A stretch of 64,000 nucleotides of DNA from positions 248,001 through 312,000 of the forward strand of contig JAJFKE010000011.1 of assembly GCA_021773355.1 (NCBI GenBank), given 5' to 3'. Each line of letters begins with the position of its first letter. The stretch's first letter is position 1. Below, one piece after another: positions 27,355 through 37,220 of this stretch. The notes below the pieces were generated by a model. The model was not told the DNA's origin. It ran no database searches and saw only the letters and a list, made by a program, of their open reading frames with translations. Origin of the DNA: Gammaproteobacteria bacterium. GTDB lineage: Bacteria > Pseudomonadota > Gammaproteobacteria > Pseudomonadales > Pseudohongiellaceae. A program made the position numbers and the translations under genes.

Positions 27355-27933
27355 ATGAGCAATACCCCGATCAGCAGATTCCCTGTACCCGAGATTTTGG
27401 ACTTACCCGATGACATTCAGAAGCGAATACTGGCAGTACAGGAAAAAGCGGGCTTCATTCCCAATATTTTTCTGGCGCTGGCCCATAGACCAGCTGAGTT
27501 TAGAGCGTTTTTTGCCTATCACGACGCCCTGATGGAAAAACCAGAAGGCCTGAGTAAGGCTGAGCGAGAAATGATCATCGTGGCAACATCTGGCATAAAT
27601 CAGTGTACTTATTGCGTTGTGGCACATGGTGCGATTTTGCGCATTCGAGAAAAGAATCCACTGATAGCAGATCAAATAGCCACTAACTATCGAAAGGCCG
27701 ATATTAGTCCCAGACAAAAAGCCATGCTGGATTTCGCGGTTAAGGTCTCGCAACAAGCCCATCAAATTAGTGACTTAGATTTCGAAGCCCTGGAGAAACT
27801 TGGCTTTACTGCAGAAGAAATATGGGACATTGGGTCCATTTCAGCCTTGTTTGCCTTGTCTAATCGTTTGGCTAACATGGCAGATATTAGGCCCAATAAT
27901 GAGTTCTATTGCATGGGCAGGAATGAAATCTAG
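27355..27933 (+). CDS. AhpD-like peroxidase-related protein (carboxymuconolactone decarboxylase fold)
   Basis: This 192-residue protein has the AhpD redox signature CTYCVVAHG (C84, C87, H91) preceded by an acidic stretch, and the uncharacterised-peroxidase-related family layout with PNIFLALAHRPAEFRAF near the N-terminus. Members reduce peroxides through the CxxC pair with help from a thiol donor. It is cytoplasmic, with no signal peptide. It precedes the MBL/cyclic-nucleotide-binding gene by about 150 bp on the same strand but probably has its own promoter. Confidence 0.92.
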   Translation: MSNTPISRFPVPEILDLPDDIQKRILAVQEKAGFIPNIFLALAHRPAEFRAFFAYHDALMEKPEGLSKAEREMIIVATSGINQCTYCVVAHGAILRIREKNPLIADQIATNYRKADISPRQKAMLDFAVKVSQQAHQISDLDFEALEKLGFTAEEIWDIGSISALFALSNRLANMADIRPNNEFYCMGRNEI

Positions 27934-28080
27934 CAATTATCAGTAACTAGGAGCTGAATTTAGCAAATTAAACCCAATTTGATCCCATGTTTTTCTTCCC
28001 CTGCCCCCGTGCAAATTGTAGTCTTCTACAGTTACTCGCTGGAAAAATGGCAAGTACCTAAAATAAGTAGACAAAAAAGC

Positions 28081-30282
28081 ATGGCTATCCAGAATCCAAA
28101 CATCCCTACTAGTGCCTATGTAGGCAATACTACCCTTATTCAGCCGGCTCAGGGCAGCCGCCTGTATGAAGATGAATCAGGGTGTATCTTATTAGGCCAG
28201 CCTCCAGAGGTGCTAAAAGGCTTGTTGCTGCACGGAATCACTAATTTCGATACGCTGGTATTGCCAGACATCAAAGAAAAGAGCGGTTCGCTTACCAATA
28301 GCCTCGAATTTCCTCTGTATTTCTTCTTATTTGTCAGCAAAGGACTGGAACAGGGCAGAAGACTCAATCTCGTGGGAGAACGTACTGATATTAGTCACGC
28401 CCTACGCTTGCTGCGAATTACACTTTTTGGCCCAACTAGAGACGAGTTAGACGGCTGGCAAACGGACCAGGCCCTGGCTGATGAATGGTTGGCTGCCAGC
28501 GAAGAATTGGCTCTTAAAGATAAATACGGTGAAGTCATTCCAGTAGAAGATTTTTTTAACATAATGCCCTTCAAGGACGGCTGGGTAAAAATTGGAGATC
28601 AGACCATTAGTCATGTCGATGTCGACGTGTTTGATATTGGTTGCGGTGGCAGCTCCACCCGTATCGACCTTAACGAAGACTCAAGCATAGAGCCACCCTA
28701 TAAAGTCGAACCAGATTATGTTCCCGGCGGACTTGTCAAAATGGGTATTGAAGTCTTGGGTGGGGCTTCCGGCTTTACGCCGACCGAGCCCTGCACCGGA
28801 TTAGCATTCTGCTACAATGGCGAATACCTGCTAATAGACGCTATTCCCTTTCTCGACCAACACCTATTTGCCCGCGGCATTTCTAAAAATCAAGTCGCCG
28901 CCGTATTTCTGACCCATTTACACGATGATCATTCCTCGCTGTTCCCACTTATGCTCATGCCACACCGTGTTGATATCATCACAACACGGGAGATTTTTAA
29001 TATGGCGATGGAGAAAGTGTCCTGTGGCATAGGCTGGACTTTGGGAGCCGTATGTGAACATTTCAATCTGGTTGAAGTAAGCGCCGGTGAAAAACTCAAC
29101 TATTTTGGCCTGACCATTGAGCCCCACGTTACCGTCCATAGCATTCCCACAATCGGGGCTACTTTTTCTACAATAAACAAAGGCATCGAAAGAGAAATTT
29201 GTGTAGTGGGTGACAATCATTCCATGAGTGCAGTCAGAGAGATGACGCAGCGAGGGCTAATCCGCGAAAGTACTACCAAGAATTTGGAAAGACTCTACTC
29301 CGACAGGTTTTCCCTGCTGGTAGCCGATGGCGGTGCCGGTGCAATTCATGGAGATCCAGCAGATGCTATTCAATCAGCATCTGATCGGGTTGTCTTCGTG
29401 CATGTTGAAGAATTAGCGAATGAATTCAATACTACTTTTTCCCTGGCGACCTCAGGTAAGCGCTACACCATTCTCGAAGGTGATTCAGCTATTTATACCT
29501 CTCAAATTAATCACTATCTGACCGAATGGCTGGGCAGACCTTTCCCGAACAGATGGATGCGCAGCCTGTTGGCAGAAGAGGAAATAAGACGTTACAACGC
29601 AGACGATGTAATTCTGGTTCAAGATGCTACTACCCGCGGTTATGTCTATCTCATATTAACTGGATACTGTGATGTAGTAAGGCATGATGGACTGCGCCTC
29701 AGCAAAGATGCCGAATTACAAGCTGGTGATATTCTCGGCGAAATGGCTGTGATAACGGGCAGCGGAACACGAAATGCCAGCGTCCTAGCGAAGACACCTG
29801 TTACGCTCTGTGTTTTTTCAGAAGAGACATTCAAGTCATTTATTGTGGCTGAAGGTTTCCAGGACAAATTGCTACAACAATGGTCACTACGCCCTGCCGT
29901 AGCCAGGCAACCGCAGTTTGCCAACATGACTTCAACAGTCCTCGAAAAGCTCTGTCATATAGGTGAATCCAAGGTCTTGCATGAAGGCGACAGTTACGAA
30001 CTATCCGAATACACTTGGTGCTTATTAGCCGGCGGCGAAGCATCTCTAAACGGCAAGAGCATGTATCGTAGCGAAGACTACGGTGCCAGGCCCTTTGCCG
30101 AATCCAATAGCGGCCCCATCGTCAGTAAGGAAGGTTGTAGTCTGATTTTATTCGATGCTAGAGGGCTTGATCGGCTACGAATGCGCACGCCACAATTAAA
30201 TTACTTCCTACGAAAATTGCGAAGCGAAGAATTAAACAATCAGGTCCCTTGGCGGTTAGGCGTGGTTGACATCTTAAATTAG
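28081..30282 (+). CDS. Metallo-beta-lactamase-fold protein fused to a cyclic-nucleotide-binding domain
   Basis: The protein is 733 residues from ATG 28081; a TTG at 27979 could add 34. The N-terminal 230 residues are of unknown type and include an acidic segment. An MBL hydrolase domain follows with the metal motif HLHDDH at residues 279-284 and later VVGDNHSM and ADGGAGAIHGDP. Residues about 508-620 form a cNMP-binding domain with the phosphate-binding cassette area GDILGEMAVITGSGTRNASV, and a further degenerate copy may follow. It may be a signalling hydrolase gated by cAMP or cGMP, or a scaffold. The 3' end converges on a stand-alone receiver-domain gene. Confidence 0.85.
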   Translation: MAIQNPNIPTSAYVGNTTLIQPAQGSRLYEDESGCILLGQPPEVLKGLLLHGITNFDTLVLPDIKEKSGSLTNSLEFPLYFFLFVSKGLEQGRRLNLVGERTDISHALRLLRITLFGPTRDELDGWQTDQALADEWLAASEELALKDKYGEVIPVEDFFNIMPFKDGWVKIGDQTISHVDVDVFDIGCGGSSTRIDLNEDSSIEPPYKVEPDYVPGGLVKMGIEVLGGASGFTPTEPCTGLAFCYNGEYLLIDAIPFLDQHLFARGISKNQVAAVFLTHLHDDHSSLFPLMLMPHRVDIITTREIFNMAMEKVSCGIGWTLGAVCEHFNLVEVSAGEKLNYFGLTIEPHVTVHSIPTIGATFSTINKGIEREICVVGDNHSMSAVREMTQRGLIRESTTKNLERLYSDRFSLLVADGGAGAIHGDPADAIQSASDRVVFVHVEELANEFNTTFSLATSGKRYTILEGDSAIYTSQINHYLTEWLGRPFPNRWMRSLLAEEEIRRYNADDVILVQDATTRGYVYLILTGYCDVVRHDGLRLSKDAELQAGDILGEMAVITGSGTRNASVLAKTPVTLCVFSEETFKSFIVAEGFQDKLLQQWSLRPAVARQPQFANMTSTVLEKLCHIGESKVLHEGDSYELSEYTWCLLAGGEASLNGKSMYRSEDYGARPFAESNSGPIVSKEGCSLILFDARGLDRLRMRTPQLNYFLRKLRSEELNNQVPWRLGVVDILN

Positions 30283-30335
30283 TATAAATCGTCCCCTACT
30301 GCTCAAATAAATTGTTTAATTTTTCTAGGAACCCT

Positions 30336-30764
30336 CTAGCGCTTGAGCTTCAACAAAAGTTGGTCGATTCGCTCTATAGAGAAAGGTTTGGCGATGCTGC
30401 CAATCACATTTAGATTCATTTCTCGACCGATGTTTGCAGTTACTTCTATCTTCTCCTTGCCCATGCCGCTAACAACTACGATCTTGGCATTACTCTTACT
30501 TTCAGCAAAAAAATCAAAAATAGCCAGGCCGTCATAACCTATTTCAGACATGTCCATGTCTTTGTCTACACCAAGATCAAGGTCCACGAAAATTAGATCA
30601 GGGATAAATTTGCGATAGGCAGCTTTGACTTCTCTATAATCATTAACACAAAGTACATCGTAGCCCGCCACCCTTGCGACCTCGCCAATAATATCGGTAA
30701 TATCACTGTTGTCATCAATTACCAATAACTTTCGAAACGGTTTTTTCGTCGACTCATTACCCAT
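30336..30764 (-). CDS. Stand-alone response regulator receiver protein
   Basis: The 142-residue product is a single receiver domain with a short N-terminal tail. Acidic D17-D18 (VIDDNSD), the phospho-acceptor D61 (FVDLDLG) and the Lys in AKPF are all present, so phosphorylation is expected. There is no output domain, as in CheY- or Spo0F-like proteins. The loop after D61 carries an extra acidic insert (GVDKDMDMSEIGYDG). ATG 30764 is chosen; AGGAGG lies 11 bases upstream. No histidine kinase is adjacent. The convergent MBL-cNMP gene is the nearest signalling partner. Confidence 0.9.
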   Translation of the reverse strand: MGNESTKKPFRKLLVIDDNSDITDIIGEVARVAGYDVLCVNDYREVKAAYRKFIPDLIFVDLDLGVDKDMDMSEIGYDGLAIFDFFAESKSNAKIVVVSGMGKEKIEVTANIGREMNLNVIGSIAKPFSIERIDQLLLKLKR

Positions 30765-30952
30765 CCCGCAATCTGCCTCCTGCTCACTAATCAAATTTGT
30801 GTCGCCAGAAAATTAACTCAACCTAGGACTCACTAAAGACTATATCGTCTGAATTGAAGCTCGCATCACTTGAATTGCGAATTCAGTCTCTAGAACTGTA
30901 GAATTCAGCAGCTACAATACTGGGATTGATCAATGATAGCAGGATGCAATAA

Positions 30953-31759
30953 ATGGACAATGTACCCAAGATGGAAATCCAAGCATTAAACGATGCTGAG
31001 TCTTCCGAAAATAGAATTCACAGCGATGAAATAGCCTTGAAGTACGGTTTTACTGGTGCCTTGGTTAGTGGTGTAAATGTATATGGCTACCTCACACAGC
31101 CAATGGTCAAGCATTTTGGTCCAGCCTGGTTAGAAACAGGGATTTTCGACGTCATCTTCAGAATGCCTGCCTATCAGGGCGACCGACTACAGATAAAATG
31201 TGAAACTGCCAAACCCCAGCAGCATGAACGACATTTTATGACAACCGCCACTAACCAGCACGGCGATTTATTGGCAAGACTGGAATCTTGGCTGCCTAAA
31301 GAACTTCCGGGGATCAATGACTTAGCCTATGCATCTGCAGGCACTCAACTCGAGCACAGAAACGAAATCCAGTGGGATCTGATACATATCCTGGAGCCAG
31401 GCGGAGAATACCTATGGCAGCCGGGCGTAGCTGACAACAAGCAAAAAGTCGAAACTCAACGTGACAAATCAGAAATTTATACTGGGTCCCAAGCTTTTGT
31501 GCACCCTTACTATTTGCTAGACGCTTGCAATAAGGCCTTAATGCGCATGTTTATTCTGCCAGCCTGGATTCATACGGGAAGCCGACTGACAGTTCGACAA
31601 GCTATCAAGGTGGGTCAAAATATAAGCATTAGAGCTATTCCTGTCGAAAAATGGGAACGCAAGGGGCATCAATTTATAAAACTATACATAGCAATGTTGC
31701 ATAATGATCAGGTGGCGATTGAAGTAGATCACACGGCTATTTTCAAAATAGCGGTCTGA
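30953..31759 (+). CDS. Hot-dog-fold (MaoC-like) protein, possibly dehydratase or thioesterase-like
   Basis: The 268-residue protein appears to contain two hot-dog halves. The N-terminal half shows EIALKYGFTGALVSGVNVYG, which resembles the MaoC dehydratase segment with a His replaced, and the C-terminal half repeats a related pattern in HTGSRLTVRQAIKVGQ. A clear catalytic Asp-His pair is not evident, so activity is uncertain. It converges with a true MaoC-domain gene at 31766-32257 with only six bases between stops, which supports shared ancestry of function around acyl-CoA substrates. Confidence 0.65.
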   Translation: MDNVPKMEIQALNDAESSENRIHSDEIALKYGFTGALVSGVNVYGYLTQPMVKHFGPAWLETGIFDVIFRMPAYQGDRLQIKCETAKPQQHERHFMTTATNQHGDLLARLESWLPKELPGINDLAYASAGTQLEHRNEIQWDLIHILEPGGEYLWQPGVADNKQKVETQRDKSEIYTGSQAFVHPYYLLDACNKALMRMFILPAWIHTGSRLTVRQAIKVGQNISIRAIPVEKWERKGHQFIKLYIAMLHNDQVAIEVDHTAIFKIAV

Positions 31760-31765
31760 GAAATG

Positions 31766-32257
31766 CTATTCAATGTTCCGCTTGCGCACCAACATCTTCT
31801 GCTCCCCCTGCATAACTAACTCTCTGTGCTGATTGTGAACCGTACTGCACAAAGTTATCACCCCTGTTGTTCTACCCGGCGTAAGATCAATTATTTCTAG
31901 CGCCGGATAAACTGTATCTCCACAGTAAACTGGTTTTAAGAATTTCGAGCTTTGCTCTAGAAGACCGATCAGGCTTTCTTCTAATACATGGGGCAACATA
32001 CCAGCACCAGGCGCTGTTTGAATAGCCACCTGAAAGCCGTGGGCCAGCATTTGCGGATGTCCCTTAGCACGGCAATATTCCACATCATAGTGAATCGGAT
32101 GATTGTCACCTGACGCCAATTGGAATGCCGCAAAGTTAGCGTCACCTAGAGTGCGAGAAGGGATAATGAATCGTTGACCGATAGTCATGTCCTCAAAATA
32201 GCTAGAATCAGTCAACGTATGCTTGGCTGGGTCAAAATTCGGATCTACATCTCTCAT
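31766..32257 (-). CDS. MaoC-domain acyl-CoA dehydratase
   Basis: This 163-residue protein is a MaoC-like hot-dog (R)-specific enoyl-CoA hydratase. It has the hydratase-2 motif region ASGDNHPIHYDVEYCRAKGHPQMLAHG, here quoted only as the D-x4-H pair within it, which is the catalytic Asp and His arrangement. The surrounding FEDMTIGQRFIIPSRTLG start is typical. It likely hydrates enoyl-CoA intermediates in fatty acid or related breakdown. It stands alone on the minus strand, divergent from the M24 peptidase gene at 32398. Confidence 0.9.
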   Translation of the reverse strand: MRDVDPNFDPAKHTLTDSSYFEDMTIGQRFIIPSRTLGDANFAAFQLASGDNHPIHYDVEYCRAKGHPQMLAHGFQVAIQTAPGAGMLPHVLEESLIGLLEQSSKFLKPVYCGDTVYPALEIIDLTPGRTTGVITLCSTVHNQHRELVMQGEQKMLVRKRNIE

Positions 32258-32397
32258 AAACTGTGCACTCTTAGCTGCTGTGTAGCATGAATACGGTATC
32301 TGTTATTCAACATACGGCATATAGCTTCAGAATTGGTTATGGAAATATTGAATTAATGATACGCTCAAGCGCTGTTAATAAGAGAGTGCAATTTAGC

Positions 32398-33753
32398 ATG
32401 ATTTGCCCCAGAAAATTTTTCTGCTTAATCGGTATTTGCTTAGCGTTGTTGCTGGCAACTCCGCCCGACCTTATAGCGGACGAATTGGGTAAGAACATTC
32501 TCACCTTGCGTGACCGGGCCGCTCTCAGGGACCAGGTATTGGAAGAAAGACTGGACACGGTTATTCCAGACTTAATGCGCCGCGAACGAATAGACGCGTG
32601 GGTGTTGATTGCACGCGAATACAATGAGGATCCAGTACTCAAAACTATGTTGCCAGCCACCTGGCTCAATGCACGTAGAAGAACAATATTACTATTTATC
32701 GATCATGGCGACGCCAGGGGTATTGAACGTTTAGCAGTGGCCCGTTACGCAGTTGGCAGCTTGTTTCCCGCTGCATGGGATCCTGAACAACAGCCAGATC
32801 AGTATCAGCGAACAGCGCAATTGCTCAGCGAATTTAATCCTCAGAAAATTGCTCTCAATTTTTCCAACAACTATGCTTTGGCTGATGGCCTAAGCTACTC
32901 AGAACATGAAGATTTTATCGCTGCTCTGCCAGAAGCATTACGCGGCAGAATAGTCTCGGCAGAAAATCTAGCCGTAGGCTGGCTGGAAACACGAACCGCA
33001 ACTGAGATGGAAATCTATAAAGATGTAATGAGCATCGCTCACCTCATTATTGCCGAGGGTTTCTCTACAGAAGTGGTAATCCCCGGTGAAACAACAGTCG
33101 ATGATTTAGCGTGGTGGTACCGCCAAAGAGTTAACGACCTTGGATTGGGCACATGGTTCCATACCGACATCGAACTGATGCGCTCCGATCGAAACCTGAT
33201 TGAAATTTCAGACGAGCCAAACAAACAGCATGTATTTAGCAAAGGCGATCTAATTCACATCGATTTCGGCATTAGCTACCTCGGATTGCAAACTGATACA
33301 CAGCAGAATGCTTACATTTTACGGGACGGAGAAACCGCTGCTCCAGATTATCTCATCAGGGCTCTCGAAAAAGCTAATCAACTGCAGGACATCTTAACTG
33401 GAAATTTTCGTGTGGGCCGCACGGGCAATGAAATTTTACGCCGCAGCAGGGAGCAAGCTATTCGCGCCGGTATACAACCCATAATATACACGCACCCAAT
33501 TGGACTTCATGGGCATGCCGCTGGAACCACCATCGGCATGTGGGACAAACAGGAAGGCGTACCAGGCACTGGTGACTATGAGATGCACGCGAACACCGCC
33601 TATTCCATTGAATTGACGGCTGTGGTTGAGGTACCGGAATGGAGCAGTCAGCCCTTGTCCGTTAAACTGGAAGAAGATGGGTTTTATGACGGATCGAAAT
33701 TCGAGTATATTCAGCCCAGACAAAGGGAATATCATATAATTCATGCAAAATAG
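32398..33753 (+). CDS. Secreted M24-family metallopeptidase (Xaa-Pro-peptidase-like)
   Basis: The product is 451 residues with a signal peptide from ATG 32398 (KFFCLIGICLALLLATP), then an N-terminal creatinase-like domain and a C-terminal pita-bread domain. Metal ligands are visible as Asp in LIHIDFGISY, Asp in LQTDTQQN, His in THPIGLHGHA and Glu residues near SIELTAVVEV and KLEEDGFYDG. It should cleave peptides with proline at P1' or a related substrate in the periplasm. An upstream start at 32287 is less likely because it would bury the signal peptide. The DUF1232 gene follows 57 bp downstream. Confidence 0.88.
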   Translation: MICPRKFFCLIGICLALLLATPPDLIADELGKNILTLRDRAALRDQVLEERLDTVIPDLMRRERIDAWVLIAREYNEDPVLKTMLPATWLNARRRTILLFIDHGDARGIERLAVARYAVGSLFPAAWDPEQQPDQYQRTAQLLSEFNPQKIALNFSNNYALADGLSYSEHEDFIAALPEALRGRIVSAENLAVGWLETRTATEMEIYKDVMSIAHLIIAEGFSTEVVIPGETTVDDLAWWYRQRVNDLGLGTWFHTDIELMRSDRNLIEISDEPNKQHVFSKGDLIHIDFGISYLGLQTDTQQNAYILRDGETAAPDYLIRALEKANQLQDILTGNFRVGRTGNEILRRSREQAIRAGIQPIIYTHPIGLHGHAAGTTIGMWDKQEGVPGTGDYEMHANTAYSIELTAVVEVPEWSSQPLSVKLEEDGFYDGSKFEYIQPRQREYHIIHAK

Positions 33754-33810
33754 CTGCGTTTATTCGAATACCCGAAGTATCTAGCATTATCAAAAAATAG
33801 GACAAAAAAC

Positions 33811-34374
33811 ATGCCTCTCGATATTACTTTCACCCTTAGCGATAGAGACCTGGAACGGTTCAAGACCATAGTGCTCAAAGCCAGGTCAACAGCATCCAAC
33901 CAGCAGGGCCAGGCCGATATCGAAAAGGCAGCTTATAAGATTGTAGACGTTGCCATGAATTCTGATTTACCTGACTTCATTGCAGAAAGACTCTTGCAGT
34001 TGAAGACACTATTAGAAATGATGCGTGACAATGAATGGAATCTTTCCGAAAGCGATAGAGAGCGAATAATAAGTGCCATGTCCTACTTCGCAGATCCGAT
34101 TGACCTAATTCCCGATCATATTCCTGGAATCGGATTTCTCGATGACGCGATGTTTGTAGAGATCATTATTCGGGAACTAAGATCGGAAATTTCGGCTTAC
34201 GGAGAGTTCTGTAGATTTCGCGAAGCAGAAGACGCCCGACTTCGAGAAGAAGGAAAAGACCCAGATGAAAACAGAGAGCAATGGTTAAGCGCAAAGAGAG
34301 ATGAACTCCATTCAAGGATTGCAGAAACACGAAATTCAGCAGAAGAAGATGACTTTGTGTTTCATATTCTCTAG
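33811..34374 (+). CDS. DUF1232 (YkvA-like) protein, copy 1
   Basis: The 187-residue protein has the DUF1232 segment YFADPIDLIPDHIPGIGF, in which the P-x-D-x-I-P-D-x-P pattern is typical. The N-terminus begins LDITFTLSDRDLERF and the C-terminus is highly charged. No signal peptide is visible; the family often has a membrane-associated hydrophobic stretch, which is weak here. Function is unknown. A paralog with the same layout lies at 43375-43941. Start ATG 33811 has AGGA upstream. Confidence 0.88.
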   Translation: MPLDITFTLSDRDLERFKTIVLKARSTASNQQGQADIEKAAYKIVDVAMNSDLPDFIAERLLQLKTLLEMMRDNEWNLSESDRERIISAMSYFADPIDLIPDHIPGIGFLDDAMFVEIIIRELRSEISAYGEFCRFREAEDARLREEGKDPDENREQWLSAKRDELHSRIAETRNSAEEDDFVFHIL

Positions 34375-34437
34375 CAAGCCTAGCTCACGTTAATCCTGTT
34401 TACTAAACGTTCAGTTCCTCGTTATTGAGATGAAAAA

Positions 34438-35673
34438 TTGAAATTCCGACCCTTCGATCCCAAACAGGATAAAAAAGCCGTGCGGCGCATCTGGGAAGAA
34501 ACCGGGTGGATAGATCGCGATGATAAAGACGATGCCAAGTATTTAGCCAAATTCCTGCGCACATCAAAAACCCTGGTCGCGGATATAGATCAGGTGGCAG
34601 AGTGCGTCGTCGCTACAGCACCTGGCACCATTCGTCATCTGGAAAGTGAACTTTTGCTTACCATCGTTGCTAGTGTAACAACCAGCCTTATTGCTCGAAA
34701 ACAGGGCTTTGCCTCTCGCTTAACGGCCGAACTTATCGCACAAGATGCAAGTGCAGGCTCTGAACTAGCCGCACTGGGTATGTTTGAACAAGGCTATTAC
34801 AGTCGTCTAGGTTTTGGCACTGGCCCCTATGAACACCGAATTAATTTCGATCCATCACAACTCAATGTTTCACATGAGGCGCGGGTTCCTCAACGACTCA
34901 CCGTAGCAGACTACAAAGACGTTCATTGCGCACTTATGAACAGGTGGCGTAGCCACGGCAGTGTCAATGTTATTCCACCTGAACATGCTCAGGCGGAAAT
35001 GGGATGGACCGAAGATGCCTTAGGCCTCGGATATCGCAATGACAATGGAGAGCTAACACATTTCGTATGGGGAGAAAACAAGGGTGAGCATGGGCCGCTG
35101 AAGGTGAATGCCATCGCATACCAATCCGGGGAACAGCTGCTAGAGTTAATGGCTATGCTGAAGGCTCTTGGGGATCAAATATATTCTGTTTCCATGTTAG
35201 AACCAAGCCACTTACAGCTACAAGATTTAATCAACAAGCCGTTTCGTCGACAAACTACGACCAAAGGCGGTGAGTTTGAAGAAAAGAATAGTGCAGAGGC
35301 GTTTTGGCAGATACGAATAAACGACCTGGCGTCGGTCATGAGCAAAACACATTTGCCAGGAAGGGCGTCGCTGTCTTTTAATTTAAGTCTAACTGACCCC
35401 ATTAGCAACTACTTAGCCGATGACGCACCATGGCAGGGAATTGGCGGCGACTATACAGTTCAGCTAGGAGCATCCTGCAAGGCAGAGTCTGGGCACCAGG
35501 CTGGCTTACCGTTGCTTAAAGCCTCGGCAGGAGGATTTAGTCGCCTCTGGCTTGGATGCGCCAGTGCCAGCGCAATCTCGCTGGCTGGAGAAATCGAAGC
35601 CACTCAAGATTTACTCGATAAACTGGAACAGAGCCTCTGTCTTCCTGCGCCTAAAACAGGTTGGGAATTTTAG
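34438..35673 (+). CDS. GNAT-type N-acetyltransferase, Eis-like with C-terminal SCP2-like domain
   Basis: The 411-residue protein has an N-terminal GNAT fold (residues about 1-130) with the acetyl-CoA loop ARKQGFASRLTAELIAQD, then a second GNAT-like half and a C-terminal sterol-carrier-like domain, the arrangement of Eis-type aminoglycoside/protein acetyltransferases. The acceptor is unknown. Translation begins at TTG 34438 with GAGATG nine bases upstream; an ATG four bases earlier is out of frame and ends at once. The gene is followed convergently by an amidohydrolase gene. Confidence 0.82.
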   Translation: MKFRPFDPKQDKKAVRRIWEETGWIDRDDKDDAKYLAKFLRTSKTLVADIDQVAECVVATAPGTIRHLESELLLTIVASVTTSLIARKQGFASRLTAELIAQDASAGSELAALGMFEQGYYSRLGFGTGPYEHRINFDPSQLNVSHEARVPQRLTVADYKDVHCALMNRWRSHGSVNVIPPEHAQAEMGWTEDALGLGYRNDNGELTHFVWGENKGEHGPLKVNAIAYQSGEQLLELMAMLKALGDQIYSVSMLEPSHLQLQDLINKPFRRQTTTKGGEFEEKNSAEAFWQIRINDLASVMSKTHLPGRASLSFNLSLTDPISNYLADDAPWQGIGGDYTVQLGASCKAESGHQAGLPLLKASAGGFSRLWLGCASASAISLAGEIEATQDLLDKLEQSLCLPAPKTGWEF

Positions 35674-35709
35674 CCCACAGTTTCAGCGCGGCGACTATCG
35701 ACATTTTTC

Positions 35710-37137
35710 CTAATCTGCAAATCTAGCGGCTAACTGCTCTCGATCAATCAATTTGCCTTTCAGGTATACGGCAGAGATAGAACGGGTATTGCGAATATCT
35801 TCCAGCGGATTGTCGTCCAGAATAAGCAGATCGGCACTATACCCTTGCCTCAACATACCAAGCCTTTCCAGACCCAATCTTTGAGCAGGCTTGCTGGTTG
35901 CCGAGACTATTGCTTGCATCGGTGTCATGCCCAAGCGAACAAATATCTCTAGTTCTCTATGACCGGTATACCCAAAGAAATGATCGGGAACAGCACCCGC
36001 ATCTGTTCCTAACAAAATATCCACCCCTGCATCCAGCAAATAACCTAAGCTCGCGCGCAATTCTGCTTCTCTAGATTCGTCTCTCGTCGGGCTACGCTGC
36101 CTTTGTTGACTGGGTCCCAGTCTGGAGGCTACCGATGCAGGGATTGATAAGCGTAGGAACGGATCCTCTCCTATTGCCTCTCGCCGCAGTTCCCCGAGTC
36201 CCAAATTAGGAACAACAAACGCATTCGCTGCAGCTGTTTGCTGTGCAATAGCCCTATCCAGGTCAGAGCCAATTCTTCCATGCAGAAAACCAGACACGCC
36301 TGCGTCTAACAAGCCCGGCATGTCCGATGCATACTGCTGATGAACATAGACTTCAATATTTTCTTCCCGAGCTGCTGCCGTAATTGCCCTATATAACTGC
36401 GGAGACAACTTCTGCTGACTGCCTCCACGATCATCAACCCAGATTTTGATTACCGAAATACCCTTAGCGGCAATCTGCTTAACGGCGGCCTCGGCCTGTT
36501 GAACACTGGCGACCCCATATAAGATGGCCTGCCCCGTTTTTTCCTCAACGGCTATGGCGTGTGCGAGAAACTGATCGTTCGGGCCCTGTCCAGGCGGGGC
36601 CATCCCTGCAGCAAATAAAAATCGCGCTCCAATAAAATCGCCGCTAATTTGCGCCTGTTGCACCGAATGCGCTATCTGCTCTGGATCACTCCCAGCAGAG
36701 AAAACTGCCGAGAAGCCGTAGTAGGCATATCTCTGCAGATGATCTATTAAGGTTTCCCTACTATAGTTTTCAGAACCCCAGCTGTTATAGCCTTCGTAGC
36801 CAATATGCGCATGACTGTCAATCAGTGCCGGAATAAGCGTTTTCCCGCTTAGATCGATAACTCGAGTATTTTCCTCTAACGACATTTCCGAGCGCCGCCC
36901 CACTGCTGCGATGGTATCTCCCTGTATAAGGAGCGCAGCGTTTTCCAGCACTTCGCCGTTGCCAATAATTAATCGAACATTATTCAGTAGCAATTCCCCG
37001 CTGTTCTGGGCATTCACAAGCTGGACAGGAAAAACGAACACATAGGCCAATATAGCCCTGCTCGCCAAGATTCTTGCGGCCTGCCACAAGTATGGAAACG
37101 ATCGAGTAGTAACTCCAATTAACCGTCCTATCTGCAT
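35710..37137 (-). CDS. Secreted amidohydrolase-family protein
   Basis: The 475-residue product has a signal peptide from ATG 37137 (cleavage near LVNAQN) and a metal-dependent amidohydrolase barrel. The first-strand HxH is in IDSHAHIGYEG, further histidines are in VYVHQQYAS and GFLHGRIG, and the Asp is in LLGTDAGAVPDH. It resembles imidazolonepropionase-like or prolidase-like secreted amidohydrolases. AGAGAG lies upstream of the chosen start; the open frame reaches 37236. It is divergent from fbiC. Substrate unknown. Confidence 0.88.
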   Translation of the reverse strand: MQIGRLIGVTTRSFPYLWQAARILASRAILAYVFVFPVQLVNAQNSGELLLNNVRLIIGNGEVLENAALLIQGDTIAAVGRRSEMSLEENTRVIDLSGKTLIPALIDSHAHIGYEGYNSWGSENYSRETLIDHLQRYAYYGFSAVFSAGSDPEQIAHSVQQAQISGDFIGARFLFAAGMAPPGQGPNDQFLAHAIAVEEKTGQAILYGVASVQQAEAAVKQIAAKGISVIKIWVDDRGGSQQKLSPQLYRAITAAAREENIEVYVHQQYASDMPGLLDAGVSGFLHGRIGSDLDRAIAQQTAAANAFVVPNLGLGELRREAIGEDPFLRLSIPASVASRLGPSQQRQRSPTRDESREAELRASLGYLLDAGVDILLGTDAGAVPDHFFGYTGHRELEIFVRLGMTPMQAIVSATSKPAQRLGLERLGMLRQGYSADLLILDDNPLEDIRNTRSISAVYLKGKLIDREQLAARFAD

Positions 37138-37220
37138 TTTGCTGCTCTCTTTTTGTCTCTGAGACTGGTAATCTATCATCTTTGGACATTGATCTGCATT
37201 GCCGCAGTTAGGTTTTTCCA

